In this document: positions 11,857 through 23,428 of the stretch, piece after piece
Layout: each line of letters opens with the position of its first letter
How positions within the stretch are numbered: the first letter of the stretch is position 1
Origin: Listronotus oregonensis
Taxonomy: Eukaryota > Arthropoda > Insecta > Coleoptera > Curculionidae
Direction: 5' to 3'
NCBI GenBank assembly: GCA_019359885.1
Contig: JAHBCN010002129.1
Coordinates: forward strand, 34,448-98,447
Length of the DNA: 64,000 bases
The notes under the pieces: model-generated
Database searches by the model: none
The model's input: only the letters and a program-made list of their open reading frames with translations
What the model was told of the DNA's origin: nothing
Translations under genes and position numbers: made by a program

Positions 11857-13275
11857 CAGGGCCGGATTTAACTTTTTGCCCTCAAAAAATGTAAATTTTA
11901 CTAGTAATTCTTATAAAAATTTAATAAACAAATTTAACAAAATAAAACATACATAAAATTAAATAACCATTCTTTACAACAAACAAATTTTATGATATAA
12001 AAACAAAATTGAAATTATAATGTTAAAACAAATATGTCTTTTTTTTGAACAATGTACTATTTAGTTATTATTAAAGCCCTATACTAACATTTTTTTAAAC
12101 ATTTTTTTGCAAAATCATTAGTTATATTATAGTCCAGTAAATGAAGGGACAAAACTGTAAATAAATTTGTACAGTTTTCCCTTGTGGCGCAATTCTTAAG
12201 TCTTCGGGGATGCTTTCGAAAAAGTTTATCAACAGGTGAAAAAGGGCTGAAAATGGCCCCTCAAGGCCCGAAAAATGGGTTTCTCGCTAATATCTGCCAA
12301 AATATGCAAATTGGAGAATTTTTGATTAGACAAAAAATAAAGATAGACTTGTAATCTACAAAAATGGTCTTTATTATTCTTTTCGAGAAATCGATAGTTT
12401 TCGAGATGACGGGACCCAAAAGTCCCTTCATTTTACCTGCCGCTCTACCGCTAAAATGCCGCTATTTTCATAGATTCACTTATAAGCGGGTGGACAAATT
12501 GTTCCATTACTCGGGCATTAATGTACATTTTATCATTCAAAGTTCATCGGAATGAGAAAACCCGTACCTATCATTGCACCTGAGTTTGGGTATATTTTGG
12601 TTTTTCTAGAATATTAAAAAAAGCGGTCAAAGTTTTTTTTTTACAATATTTTGAGAGTATCTCATTAATTTATTAATATTTCTTTAAAAAATGGTTTGTT
12701 ATTAACATTTCTTTTTTATAATAGGACCTTAGCAAGTGTTTAATGATCCCAAAAACCTATCTTTCTTGCGTTTTGATAAAAAATTGTTTTGCTCATCTGC
12801 ATTTTTTAGCCGTTTCCGGCTATATATCCAGGGTGCAATGTCATGGATTTTTAGACGGTCGCTTTTGCAAAAAATGTTGGTGTTGCGGAAAAAATGGTAG
12901 GGACTATTTTTGTAGATTTTGAAGTGATCTTAATTTTCTGTCCGAACAAAAATTCTTTAATTCTCAAATTTTGGCAGATATCGCGGAAAACCCATTGTTG
13001 GGACTTTGGGGGGCCATTTTTAGCGACTTCCTAAGTCGGAATCGTGATAAACTTTTTTCAATCGGAAGCATCCTCAAAGACATAAGAATTGCGCCACAAA
13101 TAAAAACTGTACAGATTTATTTACAGCCTTGGGTACTTTCAGGTCTTCAGTTACTGGACTATTATTAAAATTTACGATAACATTTTTTTTAAATAAATTA
13201 GTCGTAAATTTGCCGCCCCTAATATTTGCCGCCCTAGGCTTTAGCCTACTCAGCCTTTGCGTAAATCCACCCCTG
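11857..13275. mobile_element. 1.4-kb foldback hAT-type element
   Basis: It starts cagggccggattta and ends taaatccacccctg. The flanking 8-mers gtaaacct (11849-11856) and acaaacct (13276-13283) match 6/8, as expected for an aged hAT target duplication. The halves are inverted copies: tgtggcgcaattctta near 12185 against taagaattgcgccaca near 13083, and tatctgccaaaat near 12292 against its inverse near 12970. Open frames inside it are not real genes. Confidence 0.75.
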
Positions 13276-13706
13276 ACAAACCTTCTCTAATATCTATTCG
13301 TTATAAGTTTGTTATATTATTACACATACTTTAATCATAATGGATGCAGATTTGTAAAGTAACATATAATATTAAATTAAAACTAGTAAGAATCTATAAA
13401 AAATACTCACGATCAGTATTAAGCATAAAATGTTATTAACATGTTTTTCTAGTAACTCGATGCTAAGTGATTTCAAGAGTAAACTGGGGCGCCAAAGTGG
13501 CCCCAACTTATTGTTTTTGTCAACCCTTTTACGGCGTAATGTTTCAAGGGGCAAACACGCACTGCCCTAAGCCATCCTAATGGTCGGTTCACTGGTTTCT
13601 CTATCTTAATTCCTGACACTTGTCTGGATTTCCGATCAGCTGACCTTTTACAAATAATCGCTATTTCACTTGTGATTCTGTAATTATTGTTATTACGTTA
13701 CTAGAC

Positions 13707-14620
13707 AGGGCCGGAGCTAGTGTCTTTGCAGAGCATGGTAAAAATTACTTATCACGAGATGATTCTAAGCGAAAGAAAACTATGCTAGTAGATGTCAATG
13801 TCATTTTTTGCGGAAATCGCAGCAATAATGCATTGTGCCGTACTGATTAAGAAAAAAGGGAGTAAAAGAAAAAACATCGTCATTTACTCAGACAGCCAAG
13901 CGGCCCTGAAGGCCATCAGTTCTCCAAAAGTTAATTTTAAACTAATGGGGGACTGTATACAGGCCCTGGATAAAGTCGGCTTGGCAAACAAACTTACGGT
14001 AGCCTGGGTACCAGGCCACGAGGGCCACCCTGGTAACGAAGAGGCCGACGACCTAGCCAAAAGAGGATCAGCCATGGAAATAGTAGGCCCTGAGCCATTC
14101 TGTGGAATCTAGGCAGGCCTCCTTAAATCATCTATTAAGAGCTTGGTAGACAGAGAGTTTCAAAGCTGATGGTTACAAACACCAGGACAACGACAGTAAA
14201 GCAGTTCATTAAGACCTGCTCGGCCAAGTTTACCTCGGACCTACTGAGCCACAGTCGTAAAGTCGTAAGGATAACGGTAGGTCAACTAACAGGACATTGC
14301 AAACTCAACAAGCACCTGGAAAGAATAAGCCTGGTGGAGGATAGCCTGTGTAGGTTCTGCCAGGAGGCTGAAGAAAAAGCCGTACATGTGTGGTGCCACT
14401 GTGAAGGCTTAGGTTTACTAGGCTTGGTGAGGAAAAGCCAAAACCGGCAAGATATATGGAGTGGCCAGTGTCAAGACTCTGGAGTCTAGTTAAGAAGACG
14501 GGCCTGGCCAAGGTACTCTAAAGAACGATAGGAGAAACCACAATAAATCTGGCAAGGTTGAAGTAGTGGAGGTCATTTTTGCCATCTCCGCTCAAATAAT
14601 CTAATCTAATCTAGTCATTT
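13707..14620 (+). pseudogene. LINE (I-group type) 3' end with RNase H domain
   Basis: This is the 3' part of a non-LTR retrotransposon polyprotein. An RNase H domain begins near 13710 in one frame (RAGASVFAEHGKNYLS), shifts frame, and continues from 13792: FFAEIAAIMHCA, the catalytic-type IVIYSDSQAALKAI and VAWVPGHEGHPGNEEADDLA. It stops at 14110. A further frame at 14169-14489 gives the C-terminal segment ITVGQLTGHCKLNKHL..LCRFCQEAEEKAVHVWCHCE, a Cys/His cluster typical of the end of R1/I/LOA-like pol proteins. The copy ends in a short taatc repeat (14598-14612), a usual LINE tail. It is 5'-truncated, frameshifted, and lies antisense to hth. The RNase H places it in the RNase-H-bearing LINE clades; I cannot name the family. 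Confidence 0.85.
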
Positions 14621-14957
14621 TGTATTTAAATTGTGTATTATTTAAGTTAATTTTAACAATGTAAGATTTTTTAATCTTTTGCAAGACCTTTTCGGAAAAG
14701 TTTATAAATTTTAAATTACCTCAAATACTAACAACCATATTACATCTGGTGTTTAGGGATCTTCAAAAACTTGTTAGTTGTGTATTTTTATTTTAATCTC
14801 AGATGAAACTACTATAGAAAAGCAGGTGAAAATTTAATTTTAAAAATTAAAAAAGAGTTTAATGTTAACTTTTGGACTTGTTAAAATACATGTATATAAA
14901 TTCAAAAGTTCGCATGTACACCTTTAGTAAAATTTAACGATATTTGTTAATGTAATA

Positions 14958-15241
14958 CAGAGCCAGATCGTGAGAAAAAAGTGCTTCCTCCGGAGACACA
15001 TGCAATGTGATCGGGACACCAAAAGGAGCCGAGAAACGCCGAAGTCTTCTCCCAGATTAAGGAAAGTTTGCTCCTACCACGTGACGCGGAGGGGTAACGC
15101 ACCCAACGCTTGCCTACTTCCGGGGTAGGAGAAAACTTCTCCTTAATCTGGGGGGTGACTTCGGCATCGCCCGGCACCTTTCGGTGTCCCGATCAGGAAG
15201 AACTGGGGGAAGTACTCTTTTCTCACAATCTGGCAGCACTG
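14958..15241. mobile_element. 284-bp GC-rich hAT-type MITE
   Basis: The inverted ends are cagagccagatcgtgagaaa and ctcacaatctggcagcactg. The flanking 8-mers atgtaata and acgttata match 6/8. The arms are inverted through the centre (ctcccagattaaggaaagtt against gagaaaacttctccttaatc). Non-coding. Confidence 0.75.
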
Positions 15242-15329
15242 ACGTTATACACCACGTATTGTTAAAAATGTTAAAATGGATATCGGTAAGATGACTATGA
15301 TTTTCGATATGTTTGTTGAGTTTAAGAGT

Positions 15330-15690
15330 CCATTCGCGCCGCGAAAATTGGATTCAATTTGGGGTTCGGGGCATAATATTTTTCTCAAAAACGGTATAAG
15401 TTATTGATAATTTTCAAAAACTATATGAAAGCCAACACTTAAATCTAGGCTTCTGCTGTAATAGTTTTTTAAATTTGGATTTAGTTTTTAATATTTCGTT
15501 GAGTGAAAGTCACCCTAAAATCGGTTATATTTAGATACTATTTTTTCTTAACTCGACTCATATTTTAAAAATCCGTTACAGCAGAGGTCTAAATTATTTC
15601 CTTACCTTTAAAATGATATATAATTTATGTCATTTAAGTAAAAAATAGTTACCGAAAAACATTATCTCCTGTAGGCTTGCAATCGGAAAC
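15330..15690. mobile_element. Diverged foldback repeat
   Basis: ctaggcttctgctgtaatag near 15447 is inverted near 15575 (gttacagcagaggtct), with weaker inverted similarity outwards. Non-coding and of unknown family. Confidence 0.45.
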
Positions 15691-15963
15691 AACATCGCAT
15701 CGATACACCGAATTTGAAAGAACATAAATATAATATAATATTTTTAATGCTGCTATACGAAAATTGTGGTAGTGGGAGTTTGTTAGTCTCCGCCCGCCGT
15801 CTCCGCGTCCTTTCGCCTGACCCCTAAGGTGTAGCCTAAATGCACTCTTAATATTTATAATTTATAAGTATAGCAAGACAATCTGAATAGTTTAAACCAT
15901 ATCACATTTAATTGGGACTCGAAAACACTACAAAGTGCAGACGTAATACATTTTATTTTATAG

Positions 15964-15966
<3 letters not shown>

Positions 15967-16050
<84 letters not shown>
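15967..16050. repeat. (AT)n microsatellite
   Basis: About 84 bp of uninterrupted AT. Open frames of Tyr-Ile repeats over it are artefacts. Confidence 0.99.
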
Positions 16051-16055
<5 letters not shown>

Positions 16056-16122
16056 AATAATATTATTCATATTTACCTGTATTGGCAACTATTGATTATT
16101 ATATAATGACGTATCCTTAATA

Positions 16123-16123
16123 T

Positions 16124-16178
<55 letters not shown>

Positions 16179-16241
16179 TTTATATATATAATAATATTAT
16201 ATATATATATAAATAAATATATATTATATATATATATATAT
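16123..16241. repeat. Interrupted (AT)n microsatellite
   Basis: AT runs broken by a few TTA/AAA steps. Similar sequences flank it on both sides (ttacctgtattggcaac near 16074 and ttacctgctgtttggcaac near 16250). Confidence 0.95.
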
Positions 16242-16419
16242 GCACTTCTTTACCTGCTGTTTGGCAACATTGATTCTTAGAAATGCGTAGTCCTGTAATA
16301 TTTTATTCATAAATACTATTTTTTTGCTTTTATTTAGCTCCGGTCCGGAAATAAGGGGTTGTCTGAGAAATAGTTGTATTTTAACCCTCTATACTCAATA
16401 ATGGATTAAGCGATGACAA

Positions 16420-17960
16420 AGGGTTGGACATAGAAACAATTACATTACGGTGTATATACGTATATTAAGACGGGAATCAGATGTCGCCCATGCAGCACGC
16501 GCGCTAACACCGTACACCGAGCGTAGAGTTATGAATGTTCCCAATTACATCTTAAAAGCTGTGCTCCATTAATTTTCACAGCTGCTGACTCTTAATTGGG
16601 ATCCACACGCTCGATAATAAACGAAGACCAACGCAGTTATTCTCTGCATTTTGCACAGGCTGGGTTGATTAGGTGAGACACTAGATGATGATTCTCGACA
16701 ATGGCACTCCAGATGCAAATAATAATTTAACCCCTACTTCTTGAACGATAATTACCACAACAAAACGTTTAATTTAAATATAGCCTTTCTCCGAACATTG
16801 TTTAAAAGTTCGCAAAATTATACACCATTATGTGGTTTGCTTCCGGAGTTGTTAATTTAATAACGTACAATTGTAAATTCCAAAACAGAAAATCAGCGGC
16901 ATTTTTATATTTAACAGATTAAGCAAATAAAAAATTTGTTTTAAATATTTTAAGGGATTTTACACATAATTCTTTCACAAGAATGGTTTTTATCGTCACT
17001 AAATCATCACGAATTATACATGTTACATTGTATATCAATGTTTAGTTTTATCGCGTTGTAAATCTGTGAAACAGTTGGAATTTTTTTTTATTGCGATGCA
17101 GGGATACGCCAATTTCGATAATCCAATCGAAATAATAAATCGGATATGCCATCAAAATTTTTATCGCCATATTAGGTTTTCGTCCTAATTGGGATATCCT
17201 GTTTTCGTGTGTGTTTCCATTCTACACGCAATGCAATTTCCTAAAACCTAAAGAAATTGGCCGCGGCTCTCGGTAATGCCCGTTATTGCCTGCTTGACTA
17301 CGATTTCTATGCTCGTCTCGATCAGGGCTAAATAAAGCTGCGATCTTTGGTGCGGTCAGCGTGACATTTCGATGATTTGTTCGATACGTGATATTCGAAA
17401 TTGCTATTGGGACTGGCGCTTGGCTCTCCCCGTATAACCCCTGGTGGTAATTATGTCGTCAGCAAATGGTCGGGTTTCGAAAGAGCTGCAGCAGCTGGAA
17501 ACGTAGCGCGGGTCAACCCGTGGACTCCATCATCGGCGTCAGCTTGCGACCCCGCGCGTTTATATGCCGAAAGATATTAAACTGGAAATTTATTGCCGTC
17601 CCAGTCCATAAAGACAAGACCCGAGATCTGCAATTACTGTTTCTTTATTCTCGCGCCATATGTGTGTCTAGAAAACTGAAACTATGAACAAAACTGCGCG
17701 GTGCTCTGAAAGAACCCTTCTTTAATCCTTGCTCAGGAAGCGTGCATAACTTGTCACTCCCGCTACGCTGTGATTAATGTTCGAAAAGCAAATTGTCTAG
17801 AAAAACATCGCCTTGCGCCGCCCCCACCGAATACGACGACTTTCTTTCCTACAAGCCGGTCGCTTTTCTTCGTCAATAAAACTCTGCGAAATTGCTATCG
17901 TTCGTCAGCTGTACCGCATTAAAATGCTTTATCGACTATAATAATAAAAAACGTAATGAT
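16420..17960. promoter_or_regulatory. Large GC-richer non-coding island
   Basis: About 1.5 kb of mostly non-repetitive sequence, clearly richer in GC than its surroundings, interrupted by an AT-rich part near 16740-17080. Notable segments are near 16490 (catgcagcacgcgcgctaac), 17260-17560 and 17800. It has no recognisable coding frame; the one at 17466-17687 has no known domain. It is the largest candidate regulatory block in the window. The evidence is composition only. Confidence 0.35.
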
Positions 17961-18639
17961 TTTTTCATTGATACATAAGTGTATAAAAAAAGAAATGTTC
18001 TCGCAACCCCCACAAATAACGCCATAAAAATAAATTTGTTTCTGATTGTAATTTCTGGGTTTTGGTGTTTAATTATTTTAAATTTATAAATATACATATT
18101 TGAATTTATATAAAAAAGATGTTAGATAATTATTTCGGTGAATACCACCGTGGCAAAAATACTTGGTAGGTGGCTCCAGCAACTTGTTTCCATAAATGTG
18201 GCACAGTATCTTAGTCTGTTCGAAAATATATTAACACCCAACGTATGAGATATGTTATTTAAAATAGTTGGAAAACATGCTTTGCTGCTTGGTCTATGAA
18301 TTTTGAATCTTATGTAGTGAATAATGTTATTTACTATTTAATTTACAGTTTAAAGTTAAAGGATTGGATAATAATGGTCAAAAGAAAAATATATTTTTGG
18401 AATTTAAACATGTTTTAAAATGCAATTATTTTAAATTGTGGTAATTTTAATGTAATATAACGGATGACCACGACATATTTATGCGAGCTACTATATATAA
18501 TTTCTTACTGTTTGATGAAAATTTATGAAATTCTGTTCGAGTTATCAAACATAGACACATTCTAGGTAAAAGTTTTAAGTCGTTTTAATCAAAAGTAAAT
18601 AACTTTGTATTAAAGTTTACTTTTTAGGTTGCTCGGAAA

Positions 18640-19030
18640 ATGATGAAATCCCCACACTAAGTGTAATTAATGTAGAAAGCCGACGTTCCTGCACAAACAT
18701 GTCAGGTGCGAGACCCAAGATAACTCGGTATCGGACTATCGCATATCGGCGGAGTTTTGTGTGTGCGTTAATTCGAATTTTAGAGATTACGCACGTAGCA
18801 CGCTTCATTGGAAAACCTCGTGCGAGCGGCTGCTGCTCTATGGAAATGTTGGTCAAATATATCATTCTGGCTTGACAGTGCAATTCTCTTATCTGCGCCC
18901 GCCGGCACGGGATCCCGAGGGTTGCTGAAAAACAGAATCAACTCGGCGAACGAGGCGGCAGAAACGGGCGGACGGGCGGGGAAAACCGCTAAATTGCAAA
19001 CAAAATACAAGTTACGTTGCCGTACCTCCG
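18640..19030. promoter_or_regulatory. GC-rich non-coding island
   Basis: It contains cgggcggacgggcgggg and tgcgcccgccggcacgg, with a TGACAG word (the Hth/Meis core) near 18874. Overlapping open frames on both strands show no domains. It is a candidate regulatory block. Confidence 0.3.
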
Positions 19031-20574
19031 TATACTGTTACAACGACTTCTTTTGTTGCTTGAAATTTTTGTGTTTGATATTAAACAATGTGACACAAAG
19101 GGTTGCTATACCAAAGCATTTTTATTTCTTGGTTCTAGTGTTTGACAATGAGAAATTATTCAGTAATACTTTTTCCACATGCTTCAGCTTGTTATAATAT
19201 TATAAAAACCACAATAAATTAAATTAAATGGTTGTTTATCAATACATAAAATTATATTGTCTAAAATACTTATTCATTATTTAAAAACATTTCTACAATT
19301 ACGTATATAGTCGAGAAATTTCAGATATTTTCCGAGAACCATGTCACAATTGTTTAAAAATATTTAAAAAATATACTGGTCTTGTTGAATATATTTTTTA
19401 ATTTAACATAATTTAACATCCTTTATACCATTTTTAATAGGCAAGTTTCACACATCAATTTAAGGATTCGAACGAATATTTTTTTGTAAAAAATTTTGTA
19501 TGTAATCGAAAAAACTTTTTTTGCAATATTTTTTTCCATGATTATTAAAGAGATAATTTAAATTCTTAATTTTAATTGTGTTTTTACATGAATTAAAAAA
19601 ACTTTCTGATTGATTAAAGTTATTGTCCTCGATTTTGTTACCAAATATATTAGGGTATTTCTCTGTAAGCTGGTCCCAGGTCGATATAATATAAAAAAAT
19701 TAGTTCATTTTATAATTTTTACTTAACTTAAAAAGATAATCACCTAATCTACCGCGGTCCATCGTACAATATCTAATAAAATAAAGTTTATTACATCAAA
19801 AATGTTTTTATAATGCTTAAAGAACAGCCCCCTGCATGTCCCCAAAAACCTCCTCCTCCTGGTAAAAAAGGTGTTTATTTTACAAATGTTTAAAGAAAAA
19901 ATCATACTTATGATATTTGAAATCTAATGAACTTTTTACTGACAATATCAGAGGAATATATTTTTTAAATAAATAATGCATCTGTTAATACAAATGTTTA
20001 TTTTGTCCCCAATTTTAAGCACAGATGCCTGAATCTTATTTAAAACTACCTCAATAACATTTAATACAATTATTCTTTATTTCTACGTTGTGCCTCGTAT
20101 GCTTTTTAAGTTTGCCCAATGATAATAATTAAATAAAACTATTATTTTATAAAAAAAACTAACTAGGGGACTGTTTGTCGGGACAAAAATATGCTTAAAG
20201 TTGTCCAGTTTACAGAGAAATGCCCATTAGTACAATTATTAGTTATGTTGGGCAGAATTTAAAATAACTTTTGTTCGGGTGACTGGATTTTATTAAAAGT
20301 AACAAATAAGTTATAAGTTATAAGCAAATGTATAAATAAAAATTGTAACATAAAGTTAAATAAACTGAAGTGACTATTCCGTTTAGCATTTTAATTCATT
20401 ATCATATGAACTGTATCAGTCATAAGTTTTTTACATCAAAATGTTTTTTGTTTAAATAAAAAAAATTGCCTATCGAAATGCATTTACTACGGAATAAAAA
20501 AATGGTTGAATCACAAACGACTTTGTACAAGTACAGGGATTAAGAACGTATGTTTAATTCTAAAAATCTTATTA

Positions 20575-21065
20575 TTATAAAAGCTCATTTTTTTTGTTAA
20601 CGTGCATCAAAATCCTGCAGAATTTCTCGCATCTACAGCTTCACTAGAGGTGGCATCACTGGGGCCAGACAATAGTTATATTTATATGTACAATTAATTT
20701 ACTGAAATTATCTAGATGCAAAAATCTTACGTCTAATATTTTTGCATCTTACATTAAATTTGTTTTATCGATTTGTAAGCCAAAGTAGCGATATTGCGAC
20801 ACAGTAATTTGTACATTTCGGGTCATTAGGAACAAAGCCGTTGCCGCTACGCTGCAAGTAGCGCCATCTGGATGATGTATTTTGGCTTTTGCGAAAATGT
20901 GGAACTCCGGCACTTGTTCGGTTCTATTCAGAAACCGAAGTCAAATGATCCGTGATATCCGCAAAAAGTTTGTGGTAGTATATTTCGCAATTCCGATTGC
21001 TTGTACAGCACTTTTAGGGGTCGAAATAGGAAGTTATATTCTAAAGTGCTTTGTTTTAGGGTAAG
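20575..21065. other. Moderately GC-richer stretch, unassigned
   Basis: It includes gcaagtagcgccatctggat near 20856. No coding or repeat identity was established. It could be an old repeat or a regulatory block. Confidence 0.2.
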
Positions 21066-21479
21066 AGAATTTAGTTTAGAGGGAAAATGAGTTGGTTAAA
21101 AAAAGTTTTCCCTGTTTTTAAGGATTTTTGGCATATAGCAAGTTTTAGTTTTTAAATAAAAATATATAAACTTTTCTAAGCTCTACACTCATTAGTTAGC
21201 ATGTATTATATATTAAAATATTCAAATACCTGAGAAGTGTCTAGGTTAACAAGTGCAATAAATTATTGAGATATCACCATTCAAATGGATACAAGTATTT
21301 TAGTAAAGGTAAATGCAAATTAAACGCCCAAGAAAGAAGTTGTAGCTGCGTTTTTCAAAATTTATAATAAGTCTTTTGCTTCATCGTGTTAACAGGATAA
21401 TTAGAAAACCTTAGGTAAAACGAATTATTGATATCTACGTGTGCCTTTTTATGGTGATCAATTTATTTTACTGATTACT

Positions 21480-21620
21480 TTCCGCAGTTTATCTTTGCAT
21501 CTCATGATCAACTCCAGTGCAGAGCACGTAGCAGTCTATTAGCTCTGATGCGTAGCATCGATATAGCTACGTTTCACCGAAGTCAGAGCTGACCTTCAAT
21601 CGAGCACTAAATACAACCTT
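21480..21620. other. Small imperfect nested hairpin in a GC-richer patch
   Basis: 21541-21548 (agctctga) pairs with 21583-21590, and within it 21551-21556 (cgtagc) pairs with 21666-type complement at 21566-21571 (gctacg). The function is unknown and chance is possible. Confidence 0.3.
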
Positions 21621-22259
21621 CACTTTTTTTTCTGTTTTGAGCATTCCTAAATTATAAAAAAAAGATGATGTCTGTTTGCCTTTGTGCCGAAATATTACCA
21701 CTTTAACGAAAAAGAGCTGTTTGAAATGGGGCAAATTTTTCAAAAAAGTTAAGTGATAAATATCTTTAGTTTTTTTTAGATAGTTAGAAATAGAAAAAAA
21801 CAGAAAACGATAAGCCAATTTAACCAAACCCGGTATTGGTGTGAAAGATCTTGTTTATAAGAAATGTTGTGAGGCATGGGCGAGAATTTAGCGAAATTTT
21901 AAGCGGTCTGGAATTAAAACATATTTAAATTAACAAGTATATAAAAATATGTTTACTAAGAAAATATTGTGCACATCATAGGCATAAATTACCTTATTTT
22001 TCCAGAAGGTAGATATTAAACACATATACAATGGGAGTAAAGGAAACATACTTAATTATTAAATTCAATAATTTTCTTAATAAAAATTATTTAAAAGAAG
22101 TTTATGATTCTAATAGATTTTGTCAGAAATGACCATCTTTGGTAATTATTTGTGTCAGGTTTGACAAAATAAAATTTAATTAGGCTTTAGACACAAAATA
22201 TATCATAATGATAAAATAGTAACTGTAACATAGGTAAAACCAGGCTAAAATTAGGGGAA

Positions 22260-22475
22260 TTGAAATAAGGAAAAGAAAGTTCATTTCTGTGTCAATATAT
22301 CACAGGTTTCAGGATTACCTTGGCGTTCTTCTCGACTCCGACACGATACGAGTTTTATATACGGCAAGACAGCTTTTCCACTACGTTTCAGGCTCTAACT
22401 GGAAAAACGCACATAAATAACATTCCAAACCTGCCCCGGCGTCGTAGGTTGTTCCCTTAGGAATATCGGCAAAAA
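22260..22475. promoter_or_regulatory. GC-richer non-coding island
   Basis: The non-repetitive block includes cgactccgacacgatacgag and cctgccccggcgtcgtaggt. It is a candidate regulatory sequence on composition only. Confidence 0.25.
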
Positions 22476-23428
22476 AAACCTGAAGATTTTAAATCCAAAA
22501 TACCCGACCAAATAAAACTTGGGGCATTACGCAAAGGCCATTTTTAATGGAATTTAATACCTTAAAATTTAATACAAAAAACAATAATAAATCATAAAAA
22601 AATATTATTATAAACTGACTAACTTTCCTATATAACTTATTAACCATGAAAAAAAAATTAAGGTAATGTAGAATCTCATTAATATAGTTTGTGAATTTTA
22701 AGTTTTCTACAAGTATAAACAAATAACTCTTGATAGCAGCCGAGCCAAAAAAGCAAAAAAAAAGAAAAACTAATATAAGGAACACTTTGTTTTAGATTTT
22801 CATTTAAAAATATGTAAAATGATTAGCAGCCTTGCTATACCAAGATGTGTTTAGAAAAGTTGCATCTAAATTAAAACCCTCCCCCAAATTGGTTTCAAAA
22901 TATATTTATTTTTTAATTTTTGTAGTTAAAACAATATTCTACAAGTTTATACAGCTTATTTTCTAATGTGCCATTCTTAACTTAAAACATCAAATCTGTC
23001 GATATCAATGTTTTTATAAATGCTTTTCCCCATTTTTTTTTTAATTTAAATCGTAAATTCGCCAATTTAATAGATTTTTATGTGGGTCGATATATTTTTT
23101 TAAATCTAGTTGTATAAGTGAATTGGTATTGTATTATTATTGTTATACCGAAATTAAAAAAAAAAAAGAAATAATCAGCACTATATTTTCAAACAAAACA
23201 AACTAATTTACAACACAAAAACTTAGGAAATTTTACATCGTTTAAAAGGCAACTTAAAGTGAAGATTTGATTTATCTAAAAATATATGCGCTCCAGGGGG
23301 GCACAAAAGAGAATTGCTAAATGGTAAATGTTTCCTAAAATAAATACTTTTAAGGCCATAGAAATAAAAGCTCTTAAAAACATACAATATTATCCAAATT
23401 ACAAAAGCAACTTCTTTTTATAATTATA

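Noticed and set aside
12364..13168. Open frames of 63 and 65 codons
   Set aside because: Both lie inside a non-coding hAT-type foldback element, in opposite arms.
17466..19197. Several open frames of 73-129 codons
   Set aside because: They sit in GC-rich islands, show no domain, and overlap on both strands.
22489..22785. 98-codon Phe/Leu-rich minus-strand open frame resembling a membrane protein
   Set aside because: Hydrophobicity follows from A/T-rich DNA; no ATG context, splice sites or homology.
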